64,000 nt of DNA. Origin: Gallionella sp. Lineage in GTDB: Bacteria; Pseudomonadota; Gammaproteobacteria; Burkholderiales; Gallionellaceae. Positions within the stretch are counted from its first letter, which is position 1. Each line of letters begins with the position of its first letter. The notes beneath the pieces were generated by a model, which was not told the DNA's origin, made no database searches, and saw nothing but the letters and a program-made list of their open reading frames with translations. The stretch lies in NCBI GenBank assembly GCA_028687335.1, contig JAQUAI010000011.1, positions 1 through 64,000 on the forward strand. The letters run 5' to 3'. Both the position numbers and the translations under genes were made by a program. Shown in pieces: positions 39,559 through 48,575 of this stretch.

Positions 39559-40908
39559 TTAATTTTGTTCGAGGCGATATTCGATGAAAGCGCGGTCACG
39601 CAGTTGACGCAACCAGTCCTGATACAGCTCATCCGATTTAAACGAGCCGATTGCCTGCCGAGCCTGCTGGCGTTTTTGCTGCTCACTGACATCGGTGTTG
39701 CGACGCTCAATCACTTGAATCAAATGCCAACCGAACTGAGTCTGTACCGCACCGATCATGCCCGGCTCCAACCGATTCATGGCTTCTTCGAACTCGCCCA
39801 CCGTCTGGCCGGGAGATAGCCAATCCAGGTCACCACCTTGCTGAGCGCTACCATCCTGCGAATAGCGTTTGGCCTGTTCGGCAAAGTCGGCACCGCTCTC
39901 GATGCGCGATTGAATCTCAAGAATACGTTTACGCGCTTCTGCCGCCGGAACAATTTCGCTGGTCTTAATCAGAATATGGCGCGCATGCGTTTGTACAATG
40001 ACCACCGGCGCACTACCGCTGCGACGCTCAACCAATTTCAAAATATGGAACCCGCTTGGACTGCGCAACACTCCGGTCATTTGCCCCGGCTGAGCCGATT
40101 GCAATTCGTTCAAAAATAATGGCGGGATACGGTCGCTGGGACGCCAGCCGAGATCGCCACCCTTTAACGCATCTTTTGCGTCCGATGCACCAGCTGCCAC
40201 TTGCGCAAAATCGGCACCGCCGCGCAGTTGCGCAAGTGCTTGCTCGGCCTTTTCGCGCGCGGCCTGAATTTTGTCGGCGCTAGCTTGTTCGGGCACGACA
40301 ACCAAAATGTGCGCCAAGTGCAACTCTTCTGTTTCGCCACCCGCCTTAGCTTTGTTGGCCAAATAACTATCCACTTCGGAATCGCTGATAACCAACTTGC
40401 TTTCCACTTCACGCTCGCGCAAACGGGTAGAAATAATTTCATTGCGAATTTCCTCGCGGAATTTTTTGTAGTCAACTCCCTCCGCCTCCAGCTTGGTACG
40501 AAATTCCGCTAGCGAAGGAAAACCGTTTTGTTGCGCAATCCGCGAAATCGCCATGTCAAGCTGAGTATCGTCCACACGAACGCCTACTTCTTTGGCATAT
40601 TGAGTTTGCAGCAAGTCCGAAATCATGCGTTCGAGAATTTGCTTTTCCAAGACTTCAGGTGCGGGCAGCGGCGTACCCTGCTTATTCAACTGCCCCACCA
40701 CCACACGCAAACGGTCATCCAATTCGCGCCGAGTAATCACATCCTCGTTGACGACGGCCACCACGGAATCAATCACGGCAACCTGTTTTTGTGGGTCAAG
40801 CGCGGGAGAGACAACAACAGGAGCCGCTTCTGTCGGCGGCACATCAGCCGCAAATGCAGCCTGAGCTACCAACAACAAACACATCATAGAAAGAGACTTG
40901 GCTTGCAT
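39559..40908 (-). CDS. surA: Periplasmic chaperone and peptidyl-prolyl isomerase SurA
   Basis: SurA escorts unfolded outer-membrane proteins, including LptD, across the periplasm. Three ATGs occur in a row; the third, at 40908, has the best spacing from AAAGG (six bases), giving 449 residues. The signal peptide ends QAAFAA. The N-terminal chaperone domain (about 45-185) precedes two parvulin domains, marked by ELHLAHILVVVPEQ...GGDLGWRPSDRIPPLF and QTHARHILIKTSEIVP...GGDLDWLSPGQTV. A C-terminal helix completes the fold. A TTG at 40929 overlapping the lptD stop is a less likely start. Confidence 0.95.
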   Translation of the reverse strand: MQAKSLSMMCLLLVAQAAFAADVPPTEAAPVVVSPALDPQKQVAVIDSVVAVVNEDVITRRELDDRLRVVVGQLNKQGTPLPAPEVLEKQILERMISDLLQTQYAKEVGVRVDDTQLDMAISRIAQQNGFPSLAEFRTKLEAEGVDYKKFREEIRNEIISTRLREREVESKLVISDSEVDSYLANKAKAGGETEELHLAHILVVVPEQASADKIQAAREKAEQALAQLRGGADFAQVAAGASDAKDALKGGDLGWRPSDRIPPLFLNELQSAQPGQMTGVLRSPSGFHILKLVERRSGSAPVVIVQTHARHILIKTSEIVPAAEARKRILEIQSRIESGADFAEQAKRYSQDGSAQQGGDLDWLSPGQTVGEFEEAMNRLEPGMIGAVQTQFGWHLIQVIERRNTDVSEQQKRQQARQAIGSFKSDELYQDWLRQLRDRAFIEYRLEQN

Positions 40909-40925
40909 CATCATCCTTTGGTTAT

Positions 40926-43142
40926 TCAACGTAATACGACCGATTTTTTGTCGCTGGGCTTGTCATTGAGTTTGGTATAGCCAGGCACACTACGTTTGAG
41001 CAAGCCCAAGGGATCGGAACCAACCTTAACTAAGTCATTTAATTCGAGTTGTATGAAAAAGCCGGTATTGGCTTGCTGGGTACCCACAGTAAAACGCTGT
41101 GCTACAAAGCGTAGCGTCCAGCAGCTTTCATTATACTCAAGCCCGCCAATCGCCTCCAAAAGGCGAGCATCTTGGAACGAGTAATTCCAACGTGCCACTG
41201 CGTGCCAGCGATGCGATAACGGCCATTGTGCCGACATATCGACTTGGCGCAAGGTGTTGCGCTGGAAGCGATAACCCAAGTTAAGTACTTTCCCCGGCTC
41301 TGGCACATAACGTGCAGCAAGGTTGTAGCGTTGGGTATGCGACTGATTCGGATCAATCTGAAATTCACTATCCAGCGTCAAGGCATCAGTCAGCCGCCCA
41401 CTGGCCGCCAGCAAAATATCGGAACGGCTAGTACCCAAAGTAGGGGCCACTAAATTCACTTGCGGCGCACTGAAGCTGAAACGCTCGCCCACCGTCACCT
41501 TCAAACGCTCAGCGCCGTTGCTCTGTTCCAGCAGACGCGATGTCATCGCCAATGTGACGTGATTGGCATCACCAACTCGGTCACTGCCGAAAAAACGGTT
41601 TTCAGAAAATATCTGAGAGAAATTGAACGTCGCTTGTGCGGTGTCAAAATTAGGCAATTGCGCTTGATCACGATAGGGCACAAAAACATAAAACAGGCGT
41701 GGCTCCAACGTATGGGTGTAATCCGTCCCGAGCAAATTCCAGTCACGCTCCAATGCCACGCCGCTATCCACACTCAACAAAGGCAAAGTGCGTGAAGCAT
41801 TAGGCAATGCGGCAGCATTATTGGCACCCATCACATAATGAGTGCTGTGCAACGCCAACTTAGGTGTCAAGTAAAAAGCGGGATTGCTGATGAGCGGGTA
41901 AGTCACGCTTGGATTGAGCACCAGACGCCGCGCATTCAGCGCCGAAGGATGGCTAAAATCAACGAACTCACCCGCAAATGTAAGCGCGGCACCGTTATAG
42001 TCCTGCTGTGCGGAAATATTTAACTGTGGCAGGCGCGCATACGGCACCGCAATCGGCGCGGCTTGATCCTGCAAAGTCTGATAGCGCTGCACGCGCGCAC
42101 TCGCATTCCACCAACCTCCGCTATAAGCCAGCACCCCCTCTTGCAGCAAGTTCACCTGCGAAGTCGTCGTCACACCATCGGCCAAATCACGGAAATAAGC
42201 ATCATCCGAAGCCCGATTAAAATTAACATAAGCACTGAAGCCGCCACCTAACGCCTGCGAATGCTTCAAGGCAAGGTATCCCCGACTCCGGTTGGCGATG
42301 GCATCGCCAGGCAGTACATCTACTCTTAATTCACCCGCATACTGCGGCTCAAGATAACGAAACTCGGTATTCAGCATCACCCCGCGCTTAGTCATTACTC
42401 GCGGTGCAAATGTTGCATCGCGATTAGGTGCGATATTCCAGTAATAAGGAACCGTAATTTCGGTACCGCTCTTGGTTGTGCCGCCGAACACTGGCGCAAG
42501 AAAACCGGATTTGCGGTTGTCGCCCAGCGGGAAGTCCATCCAAGGCGAATACAAGATCGGCGTACCCATAAACTCGACCGTAGCATGATGCGCCACGCCA
42601 ATTTGTGCTTCACGGTCAATCTCCAGCCCTTTCATCTTGAGCTGCCAATCCTCATTGTCGGCAGGGCAAGTGGTATAGCTTGCATTATCCAGTGTGTAGT
42701 GTTGCTTATCTTGAAAATGCATCACATCAGCTGCACCGCGCCCGTCATTTTCAGCTAGATAGTAGACCGGCTGCGTCATCGTGCCGACACTGGTTTCGAG
42801 ATTAAGCACCAGATGCGGGCCGCTCATCGTATTGCCCTCTTGCTCAACCACAACATGACCCTGTGCATCCAGATCCTGCGTCTCCTGGTAATACAGTAGC
42901 GTATCTGCCTTGATCGACTGCCCACGCTTGCGCACGATGGCGTTGCCCGTCGCCTCGATCTGATTTTCTTTTTTACCAGTCAGATGATCCGCCTCGACAA
43001 AAGCGGGCGTATCTTCCTCGGTCTCGGCCATCGCCATAAAAGTCTTATCCATTCGCAGGGCGAGCACATCCACTTCGGCTCCAGCCGCAGGGGCAAGGGA
43101 GCAAAGCAGGGCAAACACAACAGGCTTAAGACGGAACTGCAT
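40926..43142 (-). CDS. lptD: LPS-assembly protein LptD
   Basis: LptD is the outer-membrane barrel that inserts lipopolysaccharide with LptE. The 738-residue precursor has a signal peptide (to AGAE near residue 22). A periplasmic OstA-type beta-jellyroll domain covers about 45-200 and includes FVEADHLTGKKENQIEATGNA and IKADTLLYYQETQ. A long barrel domain follows, with YYWNIAPNRDATFAPR. The mature protein shows only two cysteines (YTTCPAD and NESCWTLR), compared with four in E. coli, so only one inter-domain disulfide could form. It heads the surA-pdxA-rsmA series and is divergent from amgK. Confidence 0.95.
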   Translation of the reverse strand: MQFRLKPVVFALLCSLAPAAGAEVDVLALRMDKTFMAMAETEEDTPAFVEADHLTGKKENQIEATGNAIVRKRGQSIKADTLLYYQETQDLDAQGHVVVEQEGNTMSGPHLVLNLETSVGTMTQPVYYLAENDGRGAADVMHFQDKQHYTLDNASYTTCPADNEDWQLKMKGLEIDREAQIGVAHHATVEFMGTPILYSPWMDFPLGDNRKSGFLAPVFGGTTKSGTEITVPYYWNIAPNRDATFAPRVMTKRGVMLNTEFRYLEPQYAGELRVDVLPGDAIANRSRGYLALKHSQALGGGFSAYVNFNRASDDAYFRDLADGVTTTSQVNLLQEGVLAYSGGWWNASARVQRYQTLQDQAAPIAVPYARLPQLNISAQQDYNGAALTFAGEFVDFSHPSALNARRLVLNPSVTYPLISNPAFYLTPKLALHSTHYVMGANNAAALPNASRTLPLLSVDSGVALERDWNLLGTDYTHTLEPRLFYVFVPYRDQAQLPNFDTAQATFNFSQIFSENRFFGSDRVGDANHVTLAMTSRLLEQSNGAERLKVTVGERFSFSAPQVNLVAPTLGTSRSDILLAASGRLTDALTLDSEFQIDPNQSHTQRYNLAARYVPEPGKVLNLGYRFQRNTLRQVDMSAQWPLSHRWHAVARWNYSFQDARLLEAIGGLEYNESCWTLRFVAQRFTVGTQQANTGFFIQLELNDLVKVGSDPLGLLKRSVPGYTKLNDKPSDKKSVVLR

Positions 43143-43211
43143 GAATTACGATAGGCGATGTCAGTGGTAAACTGGCGCGAGTTTACCATTAAGCCTCTCT
43201 GGAATCTTCCT

Positions 43212-44207
43212 ATGCAACGTCAGCAACAACTGACAACCTGGTTGACCGGGTTGTACCCCAACAAAACCTTCACCCTCGCCCCCGCTTCTGCGGATGCCAG
43301 CTTCCGCCGCTACTTTCGCGCCACTTTTGCGGATGACACAAGCAAAATCGTCATGGATGCGCCGCCGCAACACGAGGATTGCAAGCCATTTTTGCATATC
43401 GGAAAATTGTTCGAAGATGCCGGAACTCATGTCCCGCACGTTTATGCGCAAGATTTGGAACAAGGCTTTCTACTGCTCTCCGACCTTGGCAACACCACCT
43501 ATCTGCAAGCACTGAATGCGGACAACGCAAAGCAACTTTATAGCGCAGCAACTGATGCCCTGATTCAAATTCAACTCGCATCCCAAGCGGACGAACTACC
43601 CGTTTACGACGAGGCACTGCTGCGCCGCGAGCTAAATCTGTTCCCAGAGTGGTACATCAACAAACACCTCGGCATCACACTCACCGAAAAACAACAGGGC
43701 AAACTGGAAGAATGTTTCCAGCGCATCCTGCGCAACAATCTTGCCCAACCGCGTGTTTACGTACACCGCGACTATCACTCCAGAAATCTCATGGTGACCG
43801 AACCCAATCCCGGCATCATCGACTTTCAGGATGCCGTGTACGGCCCCATCACCTACGACCTAGCCTCGCTTTTCAAAGATGCCTATATCCGCTGGGAAGA
43901 GCCGGAAATCATGGACTGGCTGATCCGTTACTGGGAAAAAGCGCGTAAAGCCGGATTGCCGGTACGCGAAGATTTCGGCGAGTTCTACCGCGATTACGAA
44001 ATGATGGGCGTGCAGCGCCACATCAAAGTGCTTGGCATTTTTGCGCGGCTTTACCACCGTGACGGAAAAGACGGCTACCTGAAGGATATGCCGCTGGTAT
44101 TCGACTATCTGCATCGCGCTTGCGCACGTTATATCGACCTCAAGCCACTGCTGAATCTTTTGGATGAGCTGGTTCCGCAGGATCAACGGATGGGGTACAC
44201 ATTTTGA
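43212..44207 (+). CDS. amgK: Anomeric N-acetylmuramate/N-acetylglucosamine kinase AmgK
   Basis: AmgK phosphorylates the anomeric position of MurNAc or GlcNAc salvaged from the wall, bypassing de novo UDP-MurNAc synthesis. The 331-residue APH-fold protein shows ADASFRRYFR near the N-terminus, DLGNTTYL, the catalytic loop YVHRDYHSRNLM and the metal-binding IDFQDAVYGPITYDLASL. The ATG at 43212 is preferred over the upstream frame, which would run toward lptD. It is immediately followed by murU, whose TTG overlaps its stop, and the divergent lptD neighbour is also seen in Pseudomonas. Confidence 0.92.
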   Translation: MQRQQQLTTWLTGLYPNKTFTLAPASADASFRRYFRATFADDTSKIVMDAPPQHEDCKPFLHIGKLFEDAGTHVPHVYAQDLEQGFLLLSDLGNTTYLQALNADNAKQLYSAATDALIQIQLASQADELPVYDEALLRRELNLFPEWYINKHLGITLTEKQQGKLEECFQRILRNNLAQPRVYVHRDYHSRNLMVTEPNPGIIDFQDAVYGPITYDLASLFKDAYIRWEEPEIMDWLIRYWEKARKAGLPVREDFGEFYRDYEMMGVQRHIKVLGIFARLYHRDGKDGYLKDMPLVFDYLHRACARYIDLKPLLNLLDELVPQDQRMGYTF

Positions 44208-44893
44208 TCGCAATGATTCTGGCGGCTGGACGCGGCGAACGCATGCGCCCGCTGACCGACCACACCCCCAAGCCACTGCTACAAGTCGGCGACAAACCAC
44301 TCATCGTTTGGCATATCGAACGCCTTGCCCGCGCGGGCATCACCCAGCTTGTCATCAACCATGCCCACTTGGGCGAACAAATTGAATCCGCACTGGGTGA
44401 CGGTTCACGCTTCGGCGTATCCATCCACTATTCGCCCGAACGCCCTGCCGCGCTGGAAACCGCAGGCGGCATCGCCCATGCCTTACACCTGCTGGGCTCC
44501 ACCCCGTTCGCGGTCATCAACGGCGACATCTGGTGCGACTACGATTTCACCCACCTGCCCGCGTTAGCAACCGCCATGCAAAACAACGGGGATCAGGCTC
44601 ATCTGATATTAGTGAATAACCCCGAGCACAATCCCAAAGGTGATTTTGGCTTGCATGATGGCCGCGTACTCAATCCGCCGCCCCTTTCCGGTGCCTATAC
44701 CTTCAGCGGCATCGGCCTCTACCAGCCCGAGCTATTCGCCCATATTCCGCATGGAACCAAGGCCCCGCTCGCCCCACTGCTGCGCGAACAAATCGCGCTC
44801 GGTAAGGTTAGCGGCGAACATCATGGCGGACGCTGGATTGATGTTGGCACACCGCAACGGCTGTTCGCGCTCGACAACGAACTAAGCGCCTAG
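44204..44893 (+). CDS. murU: N-acetylmuramate 1-phosphate uridylyltransferase MurU
   Basis: MurU makes UDP-MurNAc from MurNAc-1-phosphate and UTP, completing the recycling route begun by AmgK. The 229-residue nucleotidyltransferase has MILAAGRGERMRPLTDHTPKPLL, with the signature GxGxRxxPxT and the following Lys (shown here in parts: LAAGRGERMRPLT, KPLLQVGDKP), then VINGDIWCDYDF for metal binding. A TTG start at 44204 overlaps the amgK stop (TTGA) and gives an N-terminus (M-I-A-M-I-L) aligned with known MurU proteins (M-K-A-M-I-L). ATG at 44213 would be three codons shorter. Confidence 0.92.
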   Translation: MIAMILAAGRGERMRPLTDHTPKPLLQVGDKPLIVWHIERLARAGITQLVINHAHLGEQIESALGDGSRFGVSIHYSPERPAALETAGGIAHALHLLGSTPFAVINGDIWCDYDFTHLPALATAMQNNGDQAHLILVNNPEHNPKGDFGLHDGRVLNPPPLSGAYTFSGIGLYQPELFAHIPHGTKAPLAPLLREQIALGKVSGEHHGGRWIDVGTPQRLFALDNELSA

Positions 44894-44900
44894 CTTCGCC

Positions 44901-45173
44901 ATGCCGCTCTCCCGCGCCAATCGCCTCGTCCTGAAATACATCAAACACATCGAAATGACCGGTGTACTGATGCGTATTTTCAGCTTTTCTCTGGTGAGCT
45001 GGATGGGCCCCGCCAGTCCGTTCATGTTCGTCTGGGTATTCAACACGATAGATGCCGTGATGCTGTCGTGGTGCTCGGCGCTCAAGAAAGATACTGCCTA
45101 CACCCTGCTCAACACCTTCTGGATACTGGTCGGCATCATCGGCATTCTCAGGGCTGGGGATTGGCTGCATTAA
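44901..45173 (+). CDS. Small membrane protein, function unknown
   Basis: This 90-residue protein starts 7 bp after murU. It has two or three hydrophobic segments (about 22-40, 41-58 and 68-86) separated by short loops such as SWCSALKKDTAY, and a basic N-terminus (RANRLVLKYIKH). I do not recognise a named family, though the sequence looks like a small polytopic inner-membrane protein. Position between murU and pepP on the same strand suggests co-transcription; no functional link is evident. Confidence 0.6.
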   Translation: MPLSRANRLVLKYIKHIEMTGVLMRIFSFSLVSWMGPASPFMFVWVFNTIDAVMLSWCSALKKDTAYTLLNTFWILVGIIGILRAGDWLH

Positions 45174-45207
45174 GCGCTTTGCGCGCAAATCGGTTTATCA
45201 TCCGCCC

Positions 45208-46527
45208 ATGACACGCCCCAACCCAAACATCGCCCTGTATGCCGAGCGTCGCCGCAAGCTGCAACAACAATTGCAACGCGGCATCGCCATCATCCCCACC
45301 GCCACTGAAGTTGCGCGCAATGCCGATACGCATTACGACTACCGTTACGACAGCAATTTTCATTACCTGACTGGGTTTGCCGAACCGGAATCGGTACTAG
45401 TGCTGATCGCGGGTGAAAAACCGCAAAGCATCCTGTTCTGCCGCGACAAAAATCTGGAACGCGAAATCTGGGACGGCCATCGTTATGGCCCCGATGCCGC
45501 ATGCGAACAATTCGGTTTTGATGCCGCCTACCCCATCGCACAACTGGACGAAAAACTCGCCGAACTCATCGCCGACCAGCCCGCATTGTTCTATCCGCTG
45601 GGTGCTAATCAGGCATGGGATACGCGCATCATTCAAGCGCGTGAAGCCGTCAAAGCCAAAGCTCGCAGTGGCGTGCGCGCGCCAAGCGACATTTCCGATA
45701 TTTGTGTGCATCTGAACGAAATGCGCCTCATCAAAGACGCGCACGAACTGGACATCATGCGTCGCGCCGCCACCATCTCCTGCGGCGCACACCGCCGCGC
45801 GATGCGCCACACCCGCCCCGACCGTCAGGAATACGAGATCGAAGCCGAGCTACTGCACGAATTTTGCCGCCACGGCGCCCGCCACCCCGCTTACACCAGC
45901 ATCGTCGCTGGCGGCGCAAACGCCTGTACGCTTCACTATGTCGGCAACAATGCGCGTCTCAAAGACGGTGACCTGCTGCTGATCGACGCAGGTTGCGAGC
46001 TCGACGGTTACGCCGCCGACATTACCCGCACCTTTCCGGTCAATGGCCGCTTCGACAGCGCGCAAAAAGACGTGTACGAAATCGTACTCGCCGCACAAGC
46101 TGCTGCCATTGCAGCCGCGCAGCCGGGCAATACTTGGAACATGCCGCACGATGCCGCCGTGCGCGTGCTGGCACAGGGCTTTATCGACCTCAAAATTTGT
46201 CATGGCAGCCTTGATGCCGTGCTCGAAAAAGAAAGCTACAAACGTTTCTACATGCACCGCACCGGCCATTGGCTGGGACGCGACGTGCATGATGTCGGCG
46301 ATTACAAAATCAACGGCGAATGGCGCGCTCTGCAACCCGGCATGACACTCACCGTTGAACCGGGCTGCTACATCCGCCCCGCCGACGATATACCGCTGGC
46401 ACTGTGGAATATCGGCATCCGCATCGAAGACGATATCCTCGTCACCGCAAGCGGCAACGAAGTATTGACACAAGCCGCGCCCAAAACCGTAGCAGACATC
46501 GAAGAGGTGATGCGAAATGAAGACTGA
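45208..46527 (+). CDS. pepP: Xaa-Pro aminopeptidase
   Basis: PepP removes N-terminal residues preceding proline. The 439-residue protein has the aminopeptidase-P N-terminal domain (DYRYDSNFHYLTGF) and the pita-bread metallopeptidase domain. The two-metal ligands are visible in LLIDAGCELDGYAADITRTF (two Asp, quoted to 20 residues), HRTGHWLGRDVHDVG (His), LTVEPGCYI (Glu) and NIGIRIEDDILV (Glu). Length matches E. coli PepP. Its last codons overlap ubiH by 11 bp. The pepP-ubiH order is conserved in many proteobacteria. Confidence 0.95.
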   Translation: MTRPNPNIALYAERRRKLQQQLQRGIAIIPTATEVARNADTHYDYRYDSNFHYLTGFAEPESVLVLIAGEKPQSILFCRDKNLEREIWDGHRYGPDAACEQFGFDAAYPIAQLDEKLAELIADQPALFYPLGANQAWDTRIIQAREAVKAKARSGVRAPSDISDICVHLNEMRLIKDAHELDIMRRAATISCGAHRRAMRHTRPDRQEYEIEAELLHEFCRHGARHPAYTSIVAGGANACTLHYVGNNARLKDGDLLLIDAGCELDGYAADITRTFPVNGRFDSAQKDVYEIVLAAQAAAIAAAQPGNTWNMPHDAAVRVLAQGFIDLKICHGSLDAVLEKESYKRFYMHRTGHWLGRDVHDVGDYKINGEWRALQPGMTLTVEPGCYIRPADDIPLALWNIGIRIEDDILVTASGNEVLTQAAPKTVADIEEVMRNED

Positions 46528-47674
46528 ATGTGACATCGCCATCATCGGCGGCGGCCCCGTCGGAGCGGCATTGGCGCTCGCGCTACGCCACAGCAATCTG
46601 AACATCACCCTGCTGGAAGCCCGCGCACCCGAAGCCGCCGAGGCAGACCCTCGCGCACTGGCACTGTCTTACGGCAGCCGTTTATTGCTCGACCGTCTTG
46701 GGGTGTGGGATCAAATCACGCAGGTATCTTCCATTCGCACCATCCACATTTCGCAACGACACAGTTTCGGTCGCGCCATCTTGCGCGCCGAAGATATGCA
46801 AGTCGCCGAACTTGGTTACGTGCTGCCTTATCCGGCTTTACACGGCGCGCTGCGCTCACGCTTGCAGCAATCGGTAGTGCAGTATCTCAACCATGCCGCC
46901 GTTACCGAACTACATAGCAGCGACAACGAAACAACGCTAAGCTATCAGCACGAGGGCTCAACTTGCGAACTCAACGCCAAACTAGCCGTCGTTGCCGATG
47001 GCGGAAAACTGCTGGAACAATCGCACCCGCCTAGCGTCCACGAGTACGGTCAGAGTGCCGTCATCTGCCACGTCACCTGCGCACAGCCCCTGCCACAAAC
47101 CGCGTTTGAGCGCTTCACCACGCAGGGCCCGGTTGCCCTATTGCCGTACAAAGACGGCTATGAACTAGTCTGGACAGCCGCACACGAACAAGCCAATGCC
47201 ATGCTGCAATGGGACGACGCAAGCTTTCTTTCCGCCCTACACCAGCACTTCGGCGACCGCGTCGGTGCATTTATCAGCGCAGGCAAGCGCAGTTGCTTCC
47301 CGCTGCGTCTCAAACGCGCACCGGCCATCACACTGCCGCACACCGTATTGATCGGCAATGCGGCGCAAACCCTGCATCCCGTTGCCGGACAAGGTTTCAA
47401 CATGGGAGTGCGCGACGCGTGGGAATTGGCGCAAGTGATTCTCGACACCCCGCCCGCCGCATTGGGCGATGCCGCCATGCTGGCGAACTATGTGAAATCA
47501 CGCCGCGTTGATCGTACCGGCGGCATGCGCTTCACCGACAGTCTGGTAAAAATGTTTTCCAACGACCTGCCAGTGATCGGCGGTGTGCGCGGCACGGCAC
47601 TCAGCGCGCTGGATTGCCTACCGCTCGCCAAACGCTTTGTTGCAAAACGAATGATGTTTGGGGCAAACGGTTAA
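46517..47674 (+). CDS. ubiH: UbiH/UbiF-family FAD-dependent hydroxylase
   Basis: The enzyme performs an aerobic ring hydroxylation in ubiquinone synthesis. The 385-residue flavoprotein has the dinucleotide motif IAIIGGGPVGAALALAL at the N-terminus, and the C-terminal GNAAQTLHPVAGQGFNMGVRD (the GD/GQG motif, split here as GNAAQTLHP and VAGQGFNMG). DPRALALSYGS is a UbiH-like segment. The adjacent pepP, as in E. coli pepP-ubiH, supports UbiH over UbiF or UbiI. A hairpin repeat begins two bases after the stop codon. Confidence 0.88.
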   Translation: MKTECDIAIIGGGPVGAALALALRHSNLNITLLEARAPEAAEADPRALALSYGSRLLLDRLGVWDQITQVSSIRTIHISQRHSFGRAILRAEDMQVAELGYVLPYPALHGALRSRLQQSVVQYLNHAAVTELHSSDNETTLSYQHEGSTCELNAKLAVVADGGKLLEQSHPPSVHEYGQSAVICHVTCAQPLPQTAFERFTTQGPVALLPYKDGYELVWTAAHEQANAMLQWDDASFLSALHQHFGDRVGAFISAGKRSCFPLRLKRAPAITLPHTVLIGNAAQTLHPVAGQGFNMGVRDAWELAQVILDTPPAALGDAAMLANYVKSRRVDRTGGMRFTDSLVKMFSNDLPVIGGVRGTALSALDCLPLAKRFVAKRMMFGANG

Positions 47675-47675
47675 T

Positions 47676-47816
47676 GGGGACTTCTATAAACCCAAATTTC
47701 GTCGCAATACTGCGTTGCTCACAAAAAATAGCTCCTTACATATCAAACATATGCCGCGTCGCAATTTTTTGTTCGCGCCTTGTCTTGCTTAAAACTTTGA
47801 ATTTATAGAAGCCCCC
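47676..47816. repeat. Palindromic MITE-like element filling the ubiH-xthA gap
   Basis: The 141-bp element has 15-bp terminal inverted repeats, GGGGACTTCTATAAA (47676-47690) and TTTATAGAAGCCCCC (47802-47816), with one mismatch. Inner parts pair imperfectly (ACAAAAAATAGC with GCAATTTTTTGT), and the tip is CATAT-CAAA-CATATG. It occupies all but one base of the interval between the ubiH and xthA stop codons, so both convergent transcripts must run into it. It has no protein-coding capacity. The inner skeleton resembles the element at 4058-4200. Confidence 0.75.
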
Positions 47817-48575
47817 TTAATTCAGCTCTGCCACTACCGGCGTGTGATCCGAAGGGCGTTCGAGCTTGCGGGGAGACTTGTCGATTTCGCATGCCACACA
47901 CGTCAGCGCTTCGCTAATCAGAATATGGTCGATGCGCATACCCATGTTGCGACGGAAAGCCATCATGCGGTAATCCCACCACGAATAGCTTTTCTCGGCT
48001 TGCTCGAACAAACGGAAAGCATCGCGCAAACCCAGTTGCAGTAAATTCCGAAATGCATCCCGCTCCGCTTCGCTTACTAAAATATTGCCCTGCCAAGCTA
48101 CCGGATCATGGCAATCGCGGTCTTCTGGCGCGATGTTGTAATCGCCCAGCAAAACCAGCTTGGGATATCGCGCCAGCTCCTGCTTTAGCCACGTCTGCAA
48201 TGCCGCCAGCCATTTGAGCTTGTAGTGATATTTGTCGGAACCGACTTCGGAACCATTGGGAATATAGACACACACCACACGCACGCCGTCTATCGTGGCA
48301 GCAATAACGCGCTTTTGCTCGTCGTCGAAATCGGGAATGCCGACCTGCACATCACTGATCGCGGCACGGCTCAAAATCGCCACACCGTTATAAGTTTTTT
48401 GACCCACAAAAGCGACGTGATAACCCGCTTGCTGTAACGCTTCCAACGGGAAGTTTTTATCCTCAGTTTTAGTCTCTTGCAGGCACACCACATCGACCGG
48501 ATTGGCCGTCACCCAGTCAAGCAGATGCGGTAAACGCACCTTGAGAGAATTTACGTTCCAAGTTGCTATTCTCAT
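47817..48575 (-). CDS. xthA: Exodeoxyribonuclease III
   Basis: ExoIII cleaves abasic sites and trims 3' blocked ends in base-excision repair. The 252-residue EEP-fold protein has the metal-binding Asn in TWNVNSLKVRLP and Glu in VVCLQETKTED. The catalytic LLGDYNIAPEDRD follows, then MRIDHILISEAL and the final SDHTPVVAEL. All active-site residues are in place. The start overlaps by four bases (ATGA) the stop of an upstream exported protein gene, so it is translated from that message. Confidence 0.95.
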   Translation of the reverse strand: MRIATWNVNSLKVRLPHLLDWVTANPVDVVCLQETKTEDKNFPLEALQQAGYHVAFVGQKTYNGVAILSRAAISDVQVGIPDFDDEQKRVIAATIDGVRVVCVYIPNGSEVGSDKYHYKLKWLAALQTWLKQELARYPKLVLLGDYNIAPEDRDCHDPVAWQGNILVSEAERDAFRNLLQLGLRDAFRLFEQAEKSYSWWDYRMMAFRRNMGMRIDHILISEALTCVACEIDKSPRKLERPSDHTPVVAELN

